Shown: positions 1 to 7,344 of the stretch, piece by piece | Layout of the letters: each line of letters starts with the position of its first letter | Position numbering within the stretch: the first letter of the stretch is position 1 | Assembly (NCBI RefSeq): GCF_018263855.1 | Contig: NZ_CP073318.1 | Location: 1,612,001-1,676,000 of the forward strand | Direction: 5' to 3' | DNA: 64,000 nt | Source: Kutzneria sp. CA-103260 | GTDB taxonomy: Bacteria; Actinomycetota; Actinomycetes; Mycobacteriales; Pseudonocardiaceae | Made by a program: the position numbers and the translations under genes | Notes under the pieces: generated by a model | What the model saw: the letters and a program-made list of their open reading frames with translations, nothing else | Databases searched by the model: none | Told to the model about the DNA's origin: nothing

Positions 1-2513
1 TCGACGGCTTCGGCGTGCCGCAGCAGGTGTTGGGCGGCCCGATGCGCCTGGTCGAGGCCCTGCCCGCCGGTCTGCTCGGCCAACCCGAGCAACACGGGGA
101 TGAGCCCGGCGCTGCCGTGCAGCACGTCAAGGTGCTCGTCGCGATCGATGCGTTGGTCCAGATCCGCCGTCAGCGAGACGGCCTGGTCGAGCAGGTTTTG
201 GTCGTGCCACAGGGAACCGAGGTGGGTCAGCAGGTAAATCACGCCGCCGAGCCCGGTGAAGGTCCCGAGCCGATCCCGGTCCCACGACCGCAGCACGTGA
301 GCCAGGGCCCGGCGGGCAGCTTGGCGGAACTCCGGCCGCGGCACGAGATCGTCCAGATAGGCCAGGAACAACGCGATGCCGGCCGAGCCCTGGTAGAGGT
401 CGGCCTCGATGTCGACGCCGGTGACCTTGCCGCCGAGCAGCTGGTACGAGGTCCACGGCGCGTCGGCGGCCGGGTCCCGCAGCATCTGACACAGCCGCGT
501 GCCGATCTTGACCGCGTAGTCCAGCGCCGTCGAGACAAAGGACTCGCTGGTGACCTCCCCGGTGGCCAGGCTGGCCGCGATGTACTGACCTTGCTGGGCC
601 TGGTTGGCCTCGGACAGCTGCCGGATCCGCTCCGTCGCGTAGTCGATCGGGGAGGTTTCCAGGTACGAGGGAAGCTGCTCGCGGTGGTCGTGGGTGAGCT
701 GCCGGCCGTGCGCGTCGGTGGTGAAGATCGGCACGTCCAGCTGCCACATCGAGGCCACCTCCCGGGTGGCCAGCACGCCCTCGACGTCCCAGGTGCGGGG
801 GAAGGTGCGCACGGTGTTGGCCAGCAGGTCGACCTCGATCGGATCGGTCAGGCACTTCGGGTGCCGGGCGGCGATCAGCAGCTGGGAGTAGATCTGCGTG
901 CCCCAGTTGATGAACCGGGCGTTGGCCCCGTCGAAGGTCGCCGACACCACGTCGGCGGCGTCCGCCCGCTGCCGGAACCACGCGTAGACCTGGTCGAACC
1001 CGGCCATGATGTCGGCGGCGTGCTCCTGCGGCCGCACCAGCTCGCCGTCGAGGAAGACCCGGTTGGCGGCGCTGGGCCGCACCTGGATGCCTGACTGGTG
1101 CACCACCGCGGCCTCGAAGCTGAGCCGCCGGTCGTTGACCCGGGGCACCGCGGTGGGCATCTGGTACTCCTCACCTCCGGCGTACCCGCTGATCCGCATC
1201 TCGTCGGACTCCGAAACGCCCCGGGGCCATTCCAGCAGCCCGGTCTTGAACACCGAGTCGAGCAGGGTGCCCGCGGACCGGCCCCGGCCCCGGGGCAGCA
1301 CGCCGAGCGTGGTCTCGCCGTCGCAGACGAAGGCGTGCCCGTCGGCGACCAGGATGTTCTCGAAGTGCAGGTCACCGCCGCCGAGCACGTAGAACACGGC
1401 CAGATAGCCGCCCAGTTCCCGGTAGACCTGGCGCACCTGCTCGATGGATTCGGCGTGGTTGCGCCCACTGGGGATCGCCGCCTCGTAGCCGTAGCCGGCC
1501 ATCGGCAGCACCGGCCGGGTCGCGAACCCGACCACCCCGTCCCCGGCCAACCGGCCGAGCAGGTCCTGCATCGCCGCCTCGGACCGCAGGCAGCGCGGCT
1601 TGTAGTACACCGATTCCGCGCTGCCGTCGGCCAGTTCGACCTCCAGCAGCGCGACACTGCGGGCCCCGGCGTGATAGTCGGAGTTGCCCAGCCGGACCGT
1701 GCGCACCGCGGTGACCGGCTGGCCGAAGAACGCCTCGCCGACCCGTGCCGAATCGGCCGACAGGTTCCGGATCAGCTCTGAGCCGTAGTCGCCCAACAGC
1801 TTCGTCACCCGGGCCAGCCAGCGGCCGAGCACCGGGAAGCGGAGGTAGAACTGGTGGTAGGACTCGCGATCCTGGAACGTCGAGTCCAGATAACGGAGGT
1901 AGTCCTCGCGGCTGGCCTTGGCCCGGTCGACGCCGGTCCGCGCGCAGTGCACGTTCGCGTCGGCTTCCAGGGCCCAGGCCAGCGTCAGCTCGAACCGGTC
2001 CAGGAAATGCCGCTGCAGGTCGTCGACCACCTGGTGGTCGATCTTGCCCGGCTGCCCGGACAGGCTGGTCAGCACAGCGTCCAGGGTCCGGCCCAGCTCG
2101 GCCAGGAACGGTTCGCATGCCTTGGCCAACCGCCCGTAGTACACGTCGAACTGCCGCCAGCTCGCCGCCGGCTCGGCAGCGGGGGTGAACCCGTCGAGCG
2201 CGGCGCGATAGGTCGGCAACCATCCACTGTGGACCTCGGCCAGCAGCTCCGCGGCTTCGTCGTGCCGCAGCTGGTAGCCGGTGAGCACGTCGACCAGTTC
2301 CGCCTCGGTGTGCTCGGGCGGCAGGCCACGGTGCAGCGACTCCTGCTGGAACTTGTCGGCCAGTTTGCCCGCCAGCCGAGTGATCTTCCACGTGTCGAAG
2401 GGAGTCAGCTCGCCGGCCGGCGCCGGCCGGTCGCCGAGGGCGGCGACTATCCGCATCCGCTCCGTCAGGTTGCTGGCGCGCCCGGCGATGTCCAGTGGAT
2501 AGGTCTCACCCAT
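1..2513 (-). CDS. lanM: Class II lanthipeptide synthetase LanM (cinnamycin/duramycin CinM/DurM type), 3' end off window
   Basis: This bifunctional enzyme dehydrates Ser/Thr of the precursor and forms the (methyl)lanthionine rings. My translation from the ATG at 2513 stays open for 837 residues to the left edge. The N-terminal dehydratase (DUF4135) shows YYKPRCL and, at about residues 376-400, GGGDLHFENI and VCDGETTLG, the His/Asn/Asp/Glu signatures of the kinase-like active site. The LanC-like cyclase begins near residue 690 (DLYQGSAGIALFLAYL, then DVLHGSAGLIPVLLGLAEQ). LanM proteins are usually about 1000 residues, so the last 150-200, with the Cys/Cys/His zinc ligands, lie outside the window. 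It is third in the N-A-M operon, 96 nt after the precursor gene with a strong hairpin in between. The neighbouring cinnamycin-type precursor fixes the subclass. Confidence 0.95.
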   Translation of the reverse strand, partial: MGETYPLDIAGRASNLTERMRIVAALGDRPAPAGELTPFDTWKITRLAGKLADKFQQESLHRGLPPEHTEAELVDVLTGYQLRHDEAAELLAEVHSGWLPTYRAALDGFTPAAEPAASWRQFDVYYGRLAKACEPFLAELGRTLDAVLTSLSGQPGKIDHQVVDDLQRHFLDRFELTLAWALEADANVHCARTGVDRAKASREDYLRYLDSTFQDRESYHQFYLRFPVLGRWLARVTKLLGDYGSELIRNLSADSARVGEAFFGQPVTAVRTVRLGNSDYHAGARSVALLEVELADGSAESVYYKPRCLRSEAAMQDLLGRLAGDGVVGFATRPVLPMAGYGYEAAIPSGRNHAESIEQVRQVYRELGGYLAVFYVLGGGDLHFENILVADGHAFVCDGETTLGVLPRGRGRSAGTLLDSVFKTGLLEWPRGVSESDEMRISGYAGGEEYQMPTAVPRVNDRRLSFEAAVVHQSGIQVRPSAANRVFLDGELVRPQEHAADIMAGFDQVYAWFRQRADAADVVSATFDGANARFINWGTQIYSQLLIAARHPKCLTDPIEVDLLANTVRTFPRTWDVEGVLATREVASMWQLDVPIFTTDAHGRQLTHDHREQLPSYLETSPIDYATERIRQLSEANQAQQGQYIAASLATGEVTSESFVSTALDYAVKIGTRLCQMLRDPAADAPWTSYQLLGGKVTGVDIEADLYQGSAGIALFLAYLDDLVPRPEFRQAARRALAHVLRSWDRDRLGTFTGLGGVIYLLTHLGSLWHDQNLLDQAVSLTADLDQRIDRDEHLDVLHGSAGLIPVLLGLAEQTGGQGLDQAHRAAQHLLRHAEAV

Positions 2514-2549
2514 GTCGGCAGGACTCCTGGTTTCTCGGTTCGGATGACC

Positions 2550-2591
2550 GGACGCGGTGAACCGGCGAACCGCCACCGGTTCACCGCGTCC
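2550..2591 (-). terminator. Hairpin between precursor and synthetase genes (attenuator or processing stem)
   Basis: A perfect 16-bp inverted repeat (2550-2565 with 2576-2591) around a 10-nt loop fills most of the 96-nt gap between the precursor stop and the LanM start. No T-run follows it, so it is more likely a partial terminator or RNA-stabilising stem that lets the short precursor message outnumber the synthetase message, as is common between lanA and lanM genes. The role is inferred; the stem is read directly. Confidence 0.75.
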
Positions 2592-2609
2592 GCGCGGACT
2601 ACCCTCGGA

Positions 2610-2846
2610 TCACTTGGTGTTGCCGTCGCACACGGCGGTGAACGGGCCCCAGCTGCAGCTCTGCACGCAGGCGTACAGCTCGACGGAGGCGACGCCCTCG
2701 GCCCAGTAGTCCAGCGAGTCCTGGTCGGTCTGCTCGACCGGGGCGGGCAGGTCCGTCGCCGACACGCCGAACGCCGCCGGATTCTCGATCAGCGCGTTGC
2801 GGAAGTCGGCGTCGACAGCGGCCTGCTGTGCAATGGTGCTCGACAT
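2610..2846 (-). CDS. lanA: Cinnamycin/duramycin-type lantibiotic precursor peptide (new core)
   Basis: This 78-residue precursor consists of a 59-residue leader and a 19-residue core. The leader (MSSTIAQQAAVDADFRNALI..., ENPAAFG, DQDSLDYW) closely resembles the cinnamycin leader as I know it. The core is CVQSCSWGPFTAVCDGNTK. Cinnamycin is CRQSCSFGPFTFVCDGNTK, so the changes are R2V, F7W and F12A, while every ring-forming residue is kept: Cys1/5/14, Ser4, Ser6, Thr11, Thr18, Lys19, and Asp15, which is hydroxylated in the family. Expected bridges are 1-18, 4-14, 5-11 and the lysinoalanine 6-19. The leader ends LYA where cinnamycin ends AFA, so cleavage is probably still by a signal-peptidase-like step. 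The ribosome binding site GGAG sits 6 nt upstream of the ATG. It lies 34 nt after the DurN-like gene. Confidence 0.96.
   Translation of the reverse strand: MSSTIAQQAAVDADFRNALIENPAAFGVSATDLPAPVEQTDQDSLDYWAEGVASVELYACVQSCSWGPFTAVCDGNTK
2613..2669 (-). other. Core peptide region of the lantibiotic precursor
   Basis: Residues 60-78 of the precursor. Family knowledge places the Cys1-Thr18 and Cys5-Thr11 methyllanthionines, the Ser4-Cys14 lanthionine and the Ser6-Lys19 lysinoalanine here. Residues 7-14 form the pocket that binds the PE head group in cinnamycin; here position 7 is Trp and position 12 is Ala, both different from cinnamycin. Confidence 0.9.
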
Positions 2847-2880
2847 GTGAACTCCTTCGCGATGGATGAATTTCGGGAAA

Positions 2881-3246
2881 TCACTTCCGGGTGACCAGCT
2901 GGGCGACCAGCGCGATGCCGGTCTGCTGCTCGACGTTCTTCAGCTCCTGAAGCGCCGGGCCCATGTTCTCGGTCTTGTTCTGCCAGGCCACCAGCTTCTT
3001 TTCCGGCGCGGACAGCCCATCCCGCAGCCACAGCGACTCCAGCCAGGCCTTCGTGGCGTGTGGATGCAGGTCGGTGACGGGGGAGAGCCGGGAGAGCGTG
3101 GGCTCCTCGTGCAGCTCCAACGCGAGCTGCAGGACCTCGCGCAGTTTCCCGTCCGGCGGCAGGAGTGAGCACAGCACCATCAGCTCCTGAACGCGGCGAA
3201 TGACGTCGACATCCAGATAAATCGTCGGTTCTTTCGCGCTCTTCAT
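2881..3246 (-). CDS. lanN: DurN/Cinorf7-like lysinoalanine-forming protein
   Basis: A 121-residue soluble protein at the position held by cinorf7/durN, directly before the precursor gene. In the duramycin pathway DurN catalyses addition of Lys19 to dehydroalanine 6 to give the lysinoalanine bridge, helped by the hydroxylated Asp15 of the substrate. Length, gene order (N-A-M) and the conserved Ser6, Asp15 and Lys19 of the precursor all support this assignment; there is no catalytic motif I can point to with certainty because the family is small. The start ATG is preceded by GGGGAG. It is the first gene after the repeat-bearing promoter at 3280-3357, so it opens the operon. Confidence 0.85.
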   Translation of the reverse strand: MKSAKEPTIYLDVDVIRRVQELMVLCSLLPPDGKLREVLQLALELHEEPTLSRLSPVTDLHPHATKAWLESLWLRDGLSAPEKKLVAWQNKTENMGPALQELKNVEQQTGIALVAQLVTRK

Positions 3247-3279
3247 GTCTCCCCAATCCCGGGTCGTCCGCTGGGATCG

Positions 3280-3357
3280 AGGGTAGGAGGGGCGAGTTTC
3301 AGCCCACTTTCACTTCAGCTGCGGCGTGCTTTCACTGCGCATTCGGTCGGCATTCAC
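3280..3357 (-). promoter_or_regulatory. Operon promoter with 11-bp-register direct repeats (candidate SARP operator)
   Basis: On the operon strand, octamers start every 11 bp: GTGAATGC (3357-3350), CCGAATGC (3346-3339), GTGAAAGC (3335-3328), a poor match at 3324-3317, GTGAAAGT (3313-3306) and CTGAAACT (3302-3295). A TAnnnT-type -10, TACCCT, lies at 3285-3280, only 9 nt after the last repeat, which suggests transcription starting near 3273. SARP proteins typically bind heptamer repeats on one helical face, spaced 11 or 22 bp, with the last copy about 8 bp before the -10. The SARP at 6556-7344 is the obvious candidate. Sequence is direct; binding is inferred. Confidence 0.75.
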
Positions 3358-3363
3358 GCCAGG

Positions 3364-4014
3364 TCAGTCGGTCAGTCCGGCGTCCCGGGCGACCAGCGCG
3401 GCCTGCACCCGGTTGCCGACCTCCAGCGTGGCCAGGACCCGGCTGACGTGCGACTTGACCGTGCTCAGCTGCATGCGCAGCTCGGCGGCGATCTCGGCGT
3501 TGGACGCGCCGACGGCCAGCCGGGTCAGCACGTCGCGCTCACGGGGCGTGAGCCGGTCGACCCGGGACCGGGCGGCGACCGTCTCGGTCCGCGCGGTGTG
3601 GTGGTAGCGGTCGATGAGCCGTCGCGCGGCCACCGGGTGCAGCATGGCCTGCCCGGCGGCGACCACCTCGACGGCCCGGATGATCTCGGCCGGATCGGTG
3701 TCCTTGAGCAGGAACCCGGCCGCGCCGGCGGAGATCGAGCTGTACACGTACTCGTCCAGGTCGAAGGTGGTCAGCGTGATCACCTGCGGCGGTTCGGGCA
3801 GCGCCCGCAGCCGTTCGGTGGCGGTGATGCCGTTCATCCGAGGCATCCGCACGTCCATCAGCACCACGTCCAGCCGATGCGCCCGCGCCTGCTCGACGGC
3901 CTCGATCCCGTCCCCGGCCTGGGCCACCACGCAGATGCCCGGCGCATCGGACAGGATGTCGGCCAGTGCCAGCCGAACCAGCGTGTCGTCGTCGACGATC
4001 ATCGTGCGGATCAT
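3364..4014 (-). CDS. NarL/FixJ-family response regulator
   Basis: A 216-residue DNA-binding regulator. The receiver has the acidic pocket (VDDD), the phospho-acceptor Asp in VLMDVRMP and the conserved Lys in LLKDTD. The C-terminal LuxR-type helix-turn-helix is LTPRERDVLTRLAVGASNAE and onward to about residue 205. The start ATG overlaps the stop of the histidine kinase gene (ATGA), so the two are translationally coupled. The pair sits between the lanthipeptide operon and the resistance/SARP genes, matching the place where cinnamycin-type clusters carry a two-component system, so it probably governs production or immunity. Direct targets cannot be read from the sequence. Confidence 0.93.
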   Translation of the reverse strand: MIRTMIVDDDTLVRLALADILSDAPGICVVAQAGDGIEAVEQARAHRLDVVLMDVRMPRMNGITATERLRALPEPPQVITLTTFDLDEYVYSSISAGAAGFLLKDTDPAEIIRAVEVVAAGQAMLHPVAARRLIDRYHHTARTETVAARSRVDRLTPRERDVLTRLAVGASNAEIAAELRMQLSTVKSHVSRVLATLEVGNRVQAALVARDAGLTD

Positions 4015-5147
4015 GGCGTGTCCTGGGGGTTGTGGCCGGTGAGCGGGATGCTGGCGGTGATCCGCCAGCCGCCGGACCCGGAGGGGCCGTGGCTGAGCTG
4101 TCCGTTGAGGGCGGCGACCCGTTCGGTCAGCCCGATCAGCCCGAACCCGCTGGCGACCGCGGGCCCGGCGGTGGATCCGCCGGCCGAGTTCTCCACCGAC
4201 ACGGTGGAAACCGATGGCCCGTAACGGACTTCGACACGCACCGGGGTGCCGGCCGCGTGCTTGCGGGCATTGGTCAACCCTTCCTGCACCAGCCGGTGCA
4301 CGGCCAGCCGGTGGCTGACCGGCACGTCTGCGGCGTCGCCGTCGATCACCGCCTCGACGACCTGACCGGCCGCCCTCGCCTCGGCGAGCAGGGTGGGCAG
4401 TTCCGGCACCCCGGGCTCCCGTCGATGGCTGGTCTCCACCAGGTTCGGGTCGCGCAGCGCGCCGAGCACGTCGCGCAGGTCGCCCAGCGCCTCGGTCGAC
4501 GTGGTGCGCAACAGGTCTATCCGGTCGGCCACCTGCGGCGGGAGACTGGCCGAGCGCCGCTGCAACGCGCCCGCGTGCAGGGCGAGCACGCTGAGTCGGT
4601 GGGCGAGCACGTCGTGCATCTCGGCCGCGATGCGCGCCCGCTCGTTCAGCCGGGCCTGTTCGGCCCGCAGCTCCCGTTCGACGCGCAGGTGGTCCACCTC
4701 CGCGGCCAGGCTGGTGACCAGGCGGCGTCGGCTGCCGGTCCACAGACCGAGCGACAGCACCAGGACGAGCAGCAGCACCGGGCCGTAGGACCGGGTGACC
4801 CACAGGCTCAGCTGGGGCTGGAGCACCAGGTTGCCCAGCATCGCCACCGTCGCGCACACCACCCCGGCCACGATCCAGCCGCGCGCGGCCAGCGTGAACA
4901 GCACCACCAGCAACGGCAGGACGGAGCCGAGCCCGGCCGCCACGCCCACCGCGAACACCGCCGAGACCAGCGGGGCCCGCTCGCGCAGCAGCAGGGCCAG
5001 TCCCGCGACGGCCACGATGCCGACCCGTGGGCTGAGCAGCGTCGCGCCGGCGCCGATGTACGCCTCCTGCACGGACAACGCCGTGACGCCGCCGACCAGA
5101 AGCGCCTCGGCCCACCACGGCCACGTCCGGCGTCCCCTGATCAGCAC
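4011..5147 (-). CDS. DesK/NarX-like sensor histidine kinase
   Basis: A 378-residue membrane kinase. The first 140 residues hold four to five hydrophobic segments with almost no extracytoplasmic domain, typical of intramembrane-sensing kinases. The HisKA_3 dimerisation box is RARIAAEMHDVLAHRLSVLA with the phospho-accepting His, and the C-terminal HATPase includes QEGLTNARKHAAG (N box) and GFGLIGLTERVAALNGQL (G box). It is coupled by a 4-bp overlap to the response regulator gene. A membrane-embedded sensor next to a PE-binding lantibiotic could monitor the peptide or the envelope, but that is inference. Confidence 0.93.
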   Translation of the reverse strand: MLIRGRRTWPWWAEALLVGGVTALSVQEAYIGAGATLLSPRVGIVAVAGLALLLRERAPLVSAVFAVGVAAGLGSVLPLLVVLFTLAARGWIVAGVVCATVAMLGNLVLQPQLSLWVTRSYGPVLLLVLVLSLGLWTGSRRRLVTSLAAEVDHLRVERELRAEQARLNERARIAAEMHDVLAHRLSVLALHAGALQRRSASLPPQVADRIDLLRTTSTEALGDLRDVLGALRDPNLVETSHRREPGVPELPTLLAEARAAGQVVEAVIDGDAADVPVSHRLAVHRLVQEGLTNARKHAAGTPVRVEVRYGPSVSTVSVENSAGGSTAGPAVASGFGLIGLTERVAALNGQLSHGPSGSGGWRITASIPLTGHNPQDTP

Positions 5148-5267
5148 AGCGTCAGCATAGGGCTGCGCCGTGTCACCGCACCCCGGACGTCGGACGGTGG
5201 CGACCCCCTACTTTGGTACCGGGACGTCGTCGCACAACGACGGATCCGGGCCGCCGGGGCCCGTCCC

Positions 5268-5279
5268 TAGCTTGGTGGC
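5268..5279 (+). promoter_or_regulatory. Candidate -10 box for a leaderless methyltransferase transcript
   Basis: TAGCTT (5268-5273) fits the actinobacterial TAnnnT -10 and lies 6 nt before the ATG at 5280; no Shine-Dalgarno is visible. This layout suggests a leaderless message starting at or next to the A of the ATG. A short inverted repeat (CGTCG 5228-5232, CGACG 5238-5242) just upstream could be an operator. The 132-nt gap also serves the divergent kinase operon. Confidence 0.4.
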
Positions 5280-5954
5280 ATGGACGCAAGGAACACCATC
5301 GACCGAACGACGCGCGGTGGCGCGCTGACCTTCCTGCGGGTGGCCCGGACCAGTTTCCAGGCGACCGGCGCCCTCGCGCCCAGCAGCCGGTACCTCGCGG
5401 CCCGGCTGGCCGCCCCGCTGCGCGGCGGCCAGGTCCGCCACCCGGCCATGGTGCTGGAGGTCGGCTCCGGGACCGGCGTGGTCACCAGGGAGATCGCCGG
5501 CCTGCTCGGGCCGGCCGACCGGCTGGACGCCGTGGAGGTCAACCCGGACTTCGTCGAGGTGCTTGCCCACGCCCTGGCGACCGACCCGGTGCTGGCCCGC
5601 GCCGCGGACCGGATCCGGCTCATCCCCGAGTCGATCACCGCGGTCGACCTGGACCGCCGCTACGACGTGATCGTCTCCTGCCTGCCGTTCACCAACTTCC
5701 CGCCGGAGCAGGTCCGTGCCATCCTCGACCGGTACCTGGCGGCCCTCGTGCCCGGCGGGCACCTTACCTACTTCGGCTACCTGGGCACCCAGGCCGCCCG
5801 CTCGGTCTTCGACAGCCGCACCGAGCTGGCGCGGCACCGGGCGGTGCGGGCCGTGCTGGACGAGTTCCAGCAGCGCTACGGGGTCGGCAGCAGCGTCGTC
5901 TGGCGCAACCTGCCACCGGCCCGCGTGCCGCACCTCCAGGCCCCGGCCCGATGA
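5280..5954 (+). CDS. PmtA-like phospholipid (PE) N-methyltransferase, probable self-resistance
   Basis: A 224-residue class I SAM-dependent methyltransferase. Motif I is VLEVGSGTGVVTREIAGLL (about residues 57-75), followed by the acidic AVEVNPDF, and CLPFTNFPPEQV at about 130. It resembles bacterial PmtA/phospholipid methyltransferases, which have an N-terminal membrane-binding helix; here residues 10-40 (GGALTFLRVARTSFQATGAL) fit that. Cinnamycin-type clusters encode a PE N-methyltransferase (Cinorf10, KyaL) that protects the producer by methylating PE, the antibiotic target. The same place in this cluster, beside the SARP, makes that role likely. It overlaps the DedA gene by ATGA, so the two are made together. 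Substrate is inferred from context. Confidence 0.85.
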   Translation: MDARNTIDRTTRGGALTFLRVARTSFQATGALAPSSRYLAARLAAPLRGGQVRHPAMVLEVGSGTGVVTREIAGLLGPADRLDAVEVNPDFVEVLAHALATDPVLARAADRIRLIPESITAVDLDRRYDVIVSCLPFTNFPPEQVRAILDRYLAALVPGGHLTYFGYLGTQAARSVFDSRTELARHRAVRAVLDEFQQRYGVGSSVVWRNLPPARVPHLQAPAR

Positions 5955-6619
5955 TCTTTCCAGCCGCCGTGCTCGGCGACCTGTCGCCGGTGCTGGCCTA
6001 CGCGGTGATCTTCGGGATGGTGGTGCTGGAGTCGGTGCTGCTGCTCGGCCCGTTTGTCCCCACCCTCGGCCTGTTGCTGTTCGCCGGCGTGCTCGCCCAT
6101 GCGGGCACGCTGCTGTGGCCGCTCGTCGTGGTCTCGGCCGCGGCCGGGGTGGTGGCCGGCGACCTGCTCGCCTTCCACACCGGCCGGCACTTCGGCCCAG
6201 GTCTGCGGCGCAGCCGGGTCGGCCGCCGGCTGCCGGAGACGGCCTGGGACCGGGCCGCCGACGTGATCCAGCGGCGTGGCGGCCTGGCCCTGCTGGCCTG
6301 CCGGTTCGTGCCGATCGTGCGGACCATCGCACCGCACCTGGCCGGGATCGCCGGCATGGCGTACCGACGGCTGGCGCCCTACAGCGTGGCGGCCGGTCTG
6401 CTCTGGGCCTGCACCGAGAGCGGAATCGGTTATCTGGCCGCCACTTCCTACGACGCGCTGGACATCGGCGACAGCGGCCCGCTCATCGCCGGGGCCGTGC
6501 TGGCGGTCGCGGTGCTCGTGCTGGTGGTCGTGCTGCGCCGGCGACGGGCGAGCCGTCACCTCGCCGACAAGGCGTATTCCGAGTCGGCCTCACCGCGCAG
6601 CATCGAGACGTGCAGCTGA
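5951..6619 (+). CDS. DedA-family membrane protein coupled to the PE methyltransferase
   Basis: A 222-residue protein with the DedA/VTT fold. It opens with a membrane segment holding VVLESVLLLGPFVPTLGLLL (the E and P motif), continues with AGDLLAFHTGRHFG, then the conserved RFVPIVRTIAPHLAGIAGM with its essential-type arginines, and ends with a hydrophobic helix and a basic tail. DedA proteins move lipids or polyprenyl phosphates across the membrane; one Bacillus member (PetA) is reported to affect how much PE is exposed on the outer leaflet, measured with duramycin. Coupling to a PE methyltransferase in a PE-targeting lantibiotic cluster suggests it changes target exposure or distributes methylated PE. 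Its 3' end overlaps the convergent SARP gene by 64 nt. Confidence 0.88.
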   Translation: MIFPAAVLGDLSPVLAYAVIFGMVVLESVLLLGPFVPTLGLLLFAGVLAHAGTLLWPLVVVSAAAGVVAGDLLAFHTGRHFGPGLRRSRVGRRLPETAWDRAADVIQRRGGLALLACRFVPIVRTIAPHLAGIAGMAYRRLAPYSVAAGLLWACTESGIGYLAATSYDALDIGDSGPLIAGAVLAVAVLVLVVVLRRRRASRHLADKAYSESASPRSIETCS

Positions 6620-7344
6620 CGCAGTTCCGGGCTCGGGTCGACCCCCAGCTCGGCCCGCATGTTGTCGCTCAGCTCGGCGTAGGCGGCCAGGGCCTCGGCC
6701 CGGCGGCCGCAGCGGTGCAGGACCAGCATGAACCGCTGCCAGAGCCGTTCGTGGAACGGGTATTTCTGGGTGACCACGCGCAGCGGCCCGACCAGGTCGT
6801 CGAACTGCCCCAGGGCCAGCCGCAGCTCGAAGAACCGGTCCAGCGCCCGCAGCCAGTCCTCGGTGATCTCCGGGACCACGTCCCGGTGCAGTGAATCCGA
6901 GCGTACGTCGGGTAGCACCGGCCCGCGCCAGAGTGAGAGAGCCTCAGTCAGCGCGGTGGACTCCCGGATCCGGTCGTTGTCGTCGGCGGCGCAGCGCGCG
7001 CGGGCCAGCAGCTGCCGGAACCGGATCAGGTCGAGGTCGTGCGCGCCGACCTCCAGCAGGTAGCCGGCGGCCGAGGTGTGGATGCGGATCGCCCGGCCCG
7101 GGCAGAGCTCGGACAGGGTGTGCCGCAGCCGGGTCAGGTAGGTGTGCAGCGCACTGCGCGGGCGGCAGGGCAGGTCCTGCCCCCACAACCGCTCGATCAG
7201 CTCGTCGACCGGCACGATCTCGTTCGCCTTCAGCAGCAGGGCGGCCAGCAGTATCCGCTGCTTCCCGACCGGAATCGGCACCGATCGGTTGTCCACCACC
7301 ACGTCGAGTGGCCCCAGAATATTGAAGTGCAAGTGTTGACCCAC
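6556..7344 (-). CDS. SARP-family transcriptional activator of the lantibiotic cluster
   Basis: A 262-residue small SARP: an OmpR-like winged helix (HFNILGPLDVVVDNRSVPIP through RSALHTYLTRLRHTL, residues 4-95) and a bacterial transcriptional activation domain (residues 100-250, ending LGVDPSPELRQLHVSML). I chose the GTG at 7344 because GGGGGA lies 6 nt upstream and the protein then starts right at the DNA-binding fold; an earlier start would add an arginine-rich tail not seen in the family. SARPs recruit RNA polymerase at promoters with heptamer repeats, and such repeats precede the lantibiotic operon at 3295-3357. Cinnamycin and kyamicin production depend on a SARP (CinR1/KyaR1), so this is the likely pathway-specific activator. 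Confidence 0.93.
   Translation of the reverse strand: MGQHLHFNILGPLDVVVDNRSVPIPVGKQRILLAALLLKANEIVPVDELIERLWGQDLPCRPRSALHTYLTRLRHTLSELCPGRAIRIHTSAAGYLLEVGAHDLDLIRFRQLLARARCAADDNDRIRESTALTEALSLWRGPVLPDVRSDSLHRDVVPEITEDWLRALDRFFELRLALGQFDDLVGPLRVVTQKYPFHERLWQRFMLVLHRCGRRAEALAAYAELSDNMRAELGVDPSPELRQLHVSMLRGEADSEYALSAR

Noticed and set aside
2789-3256. A 155-codon frame overlapping the DurN-like gene and precursor start
   Set aside because: Overlaps two genes identified by family similarity and gene order; arginine/glycine-rich shadow.
5148-5279. Search for SARP-type repeats in the immunity promoter
   Set aside because: No GTGAAAG-like repeats in 11-bp register were found, so shared control by the same motif is not supported.
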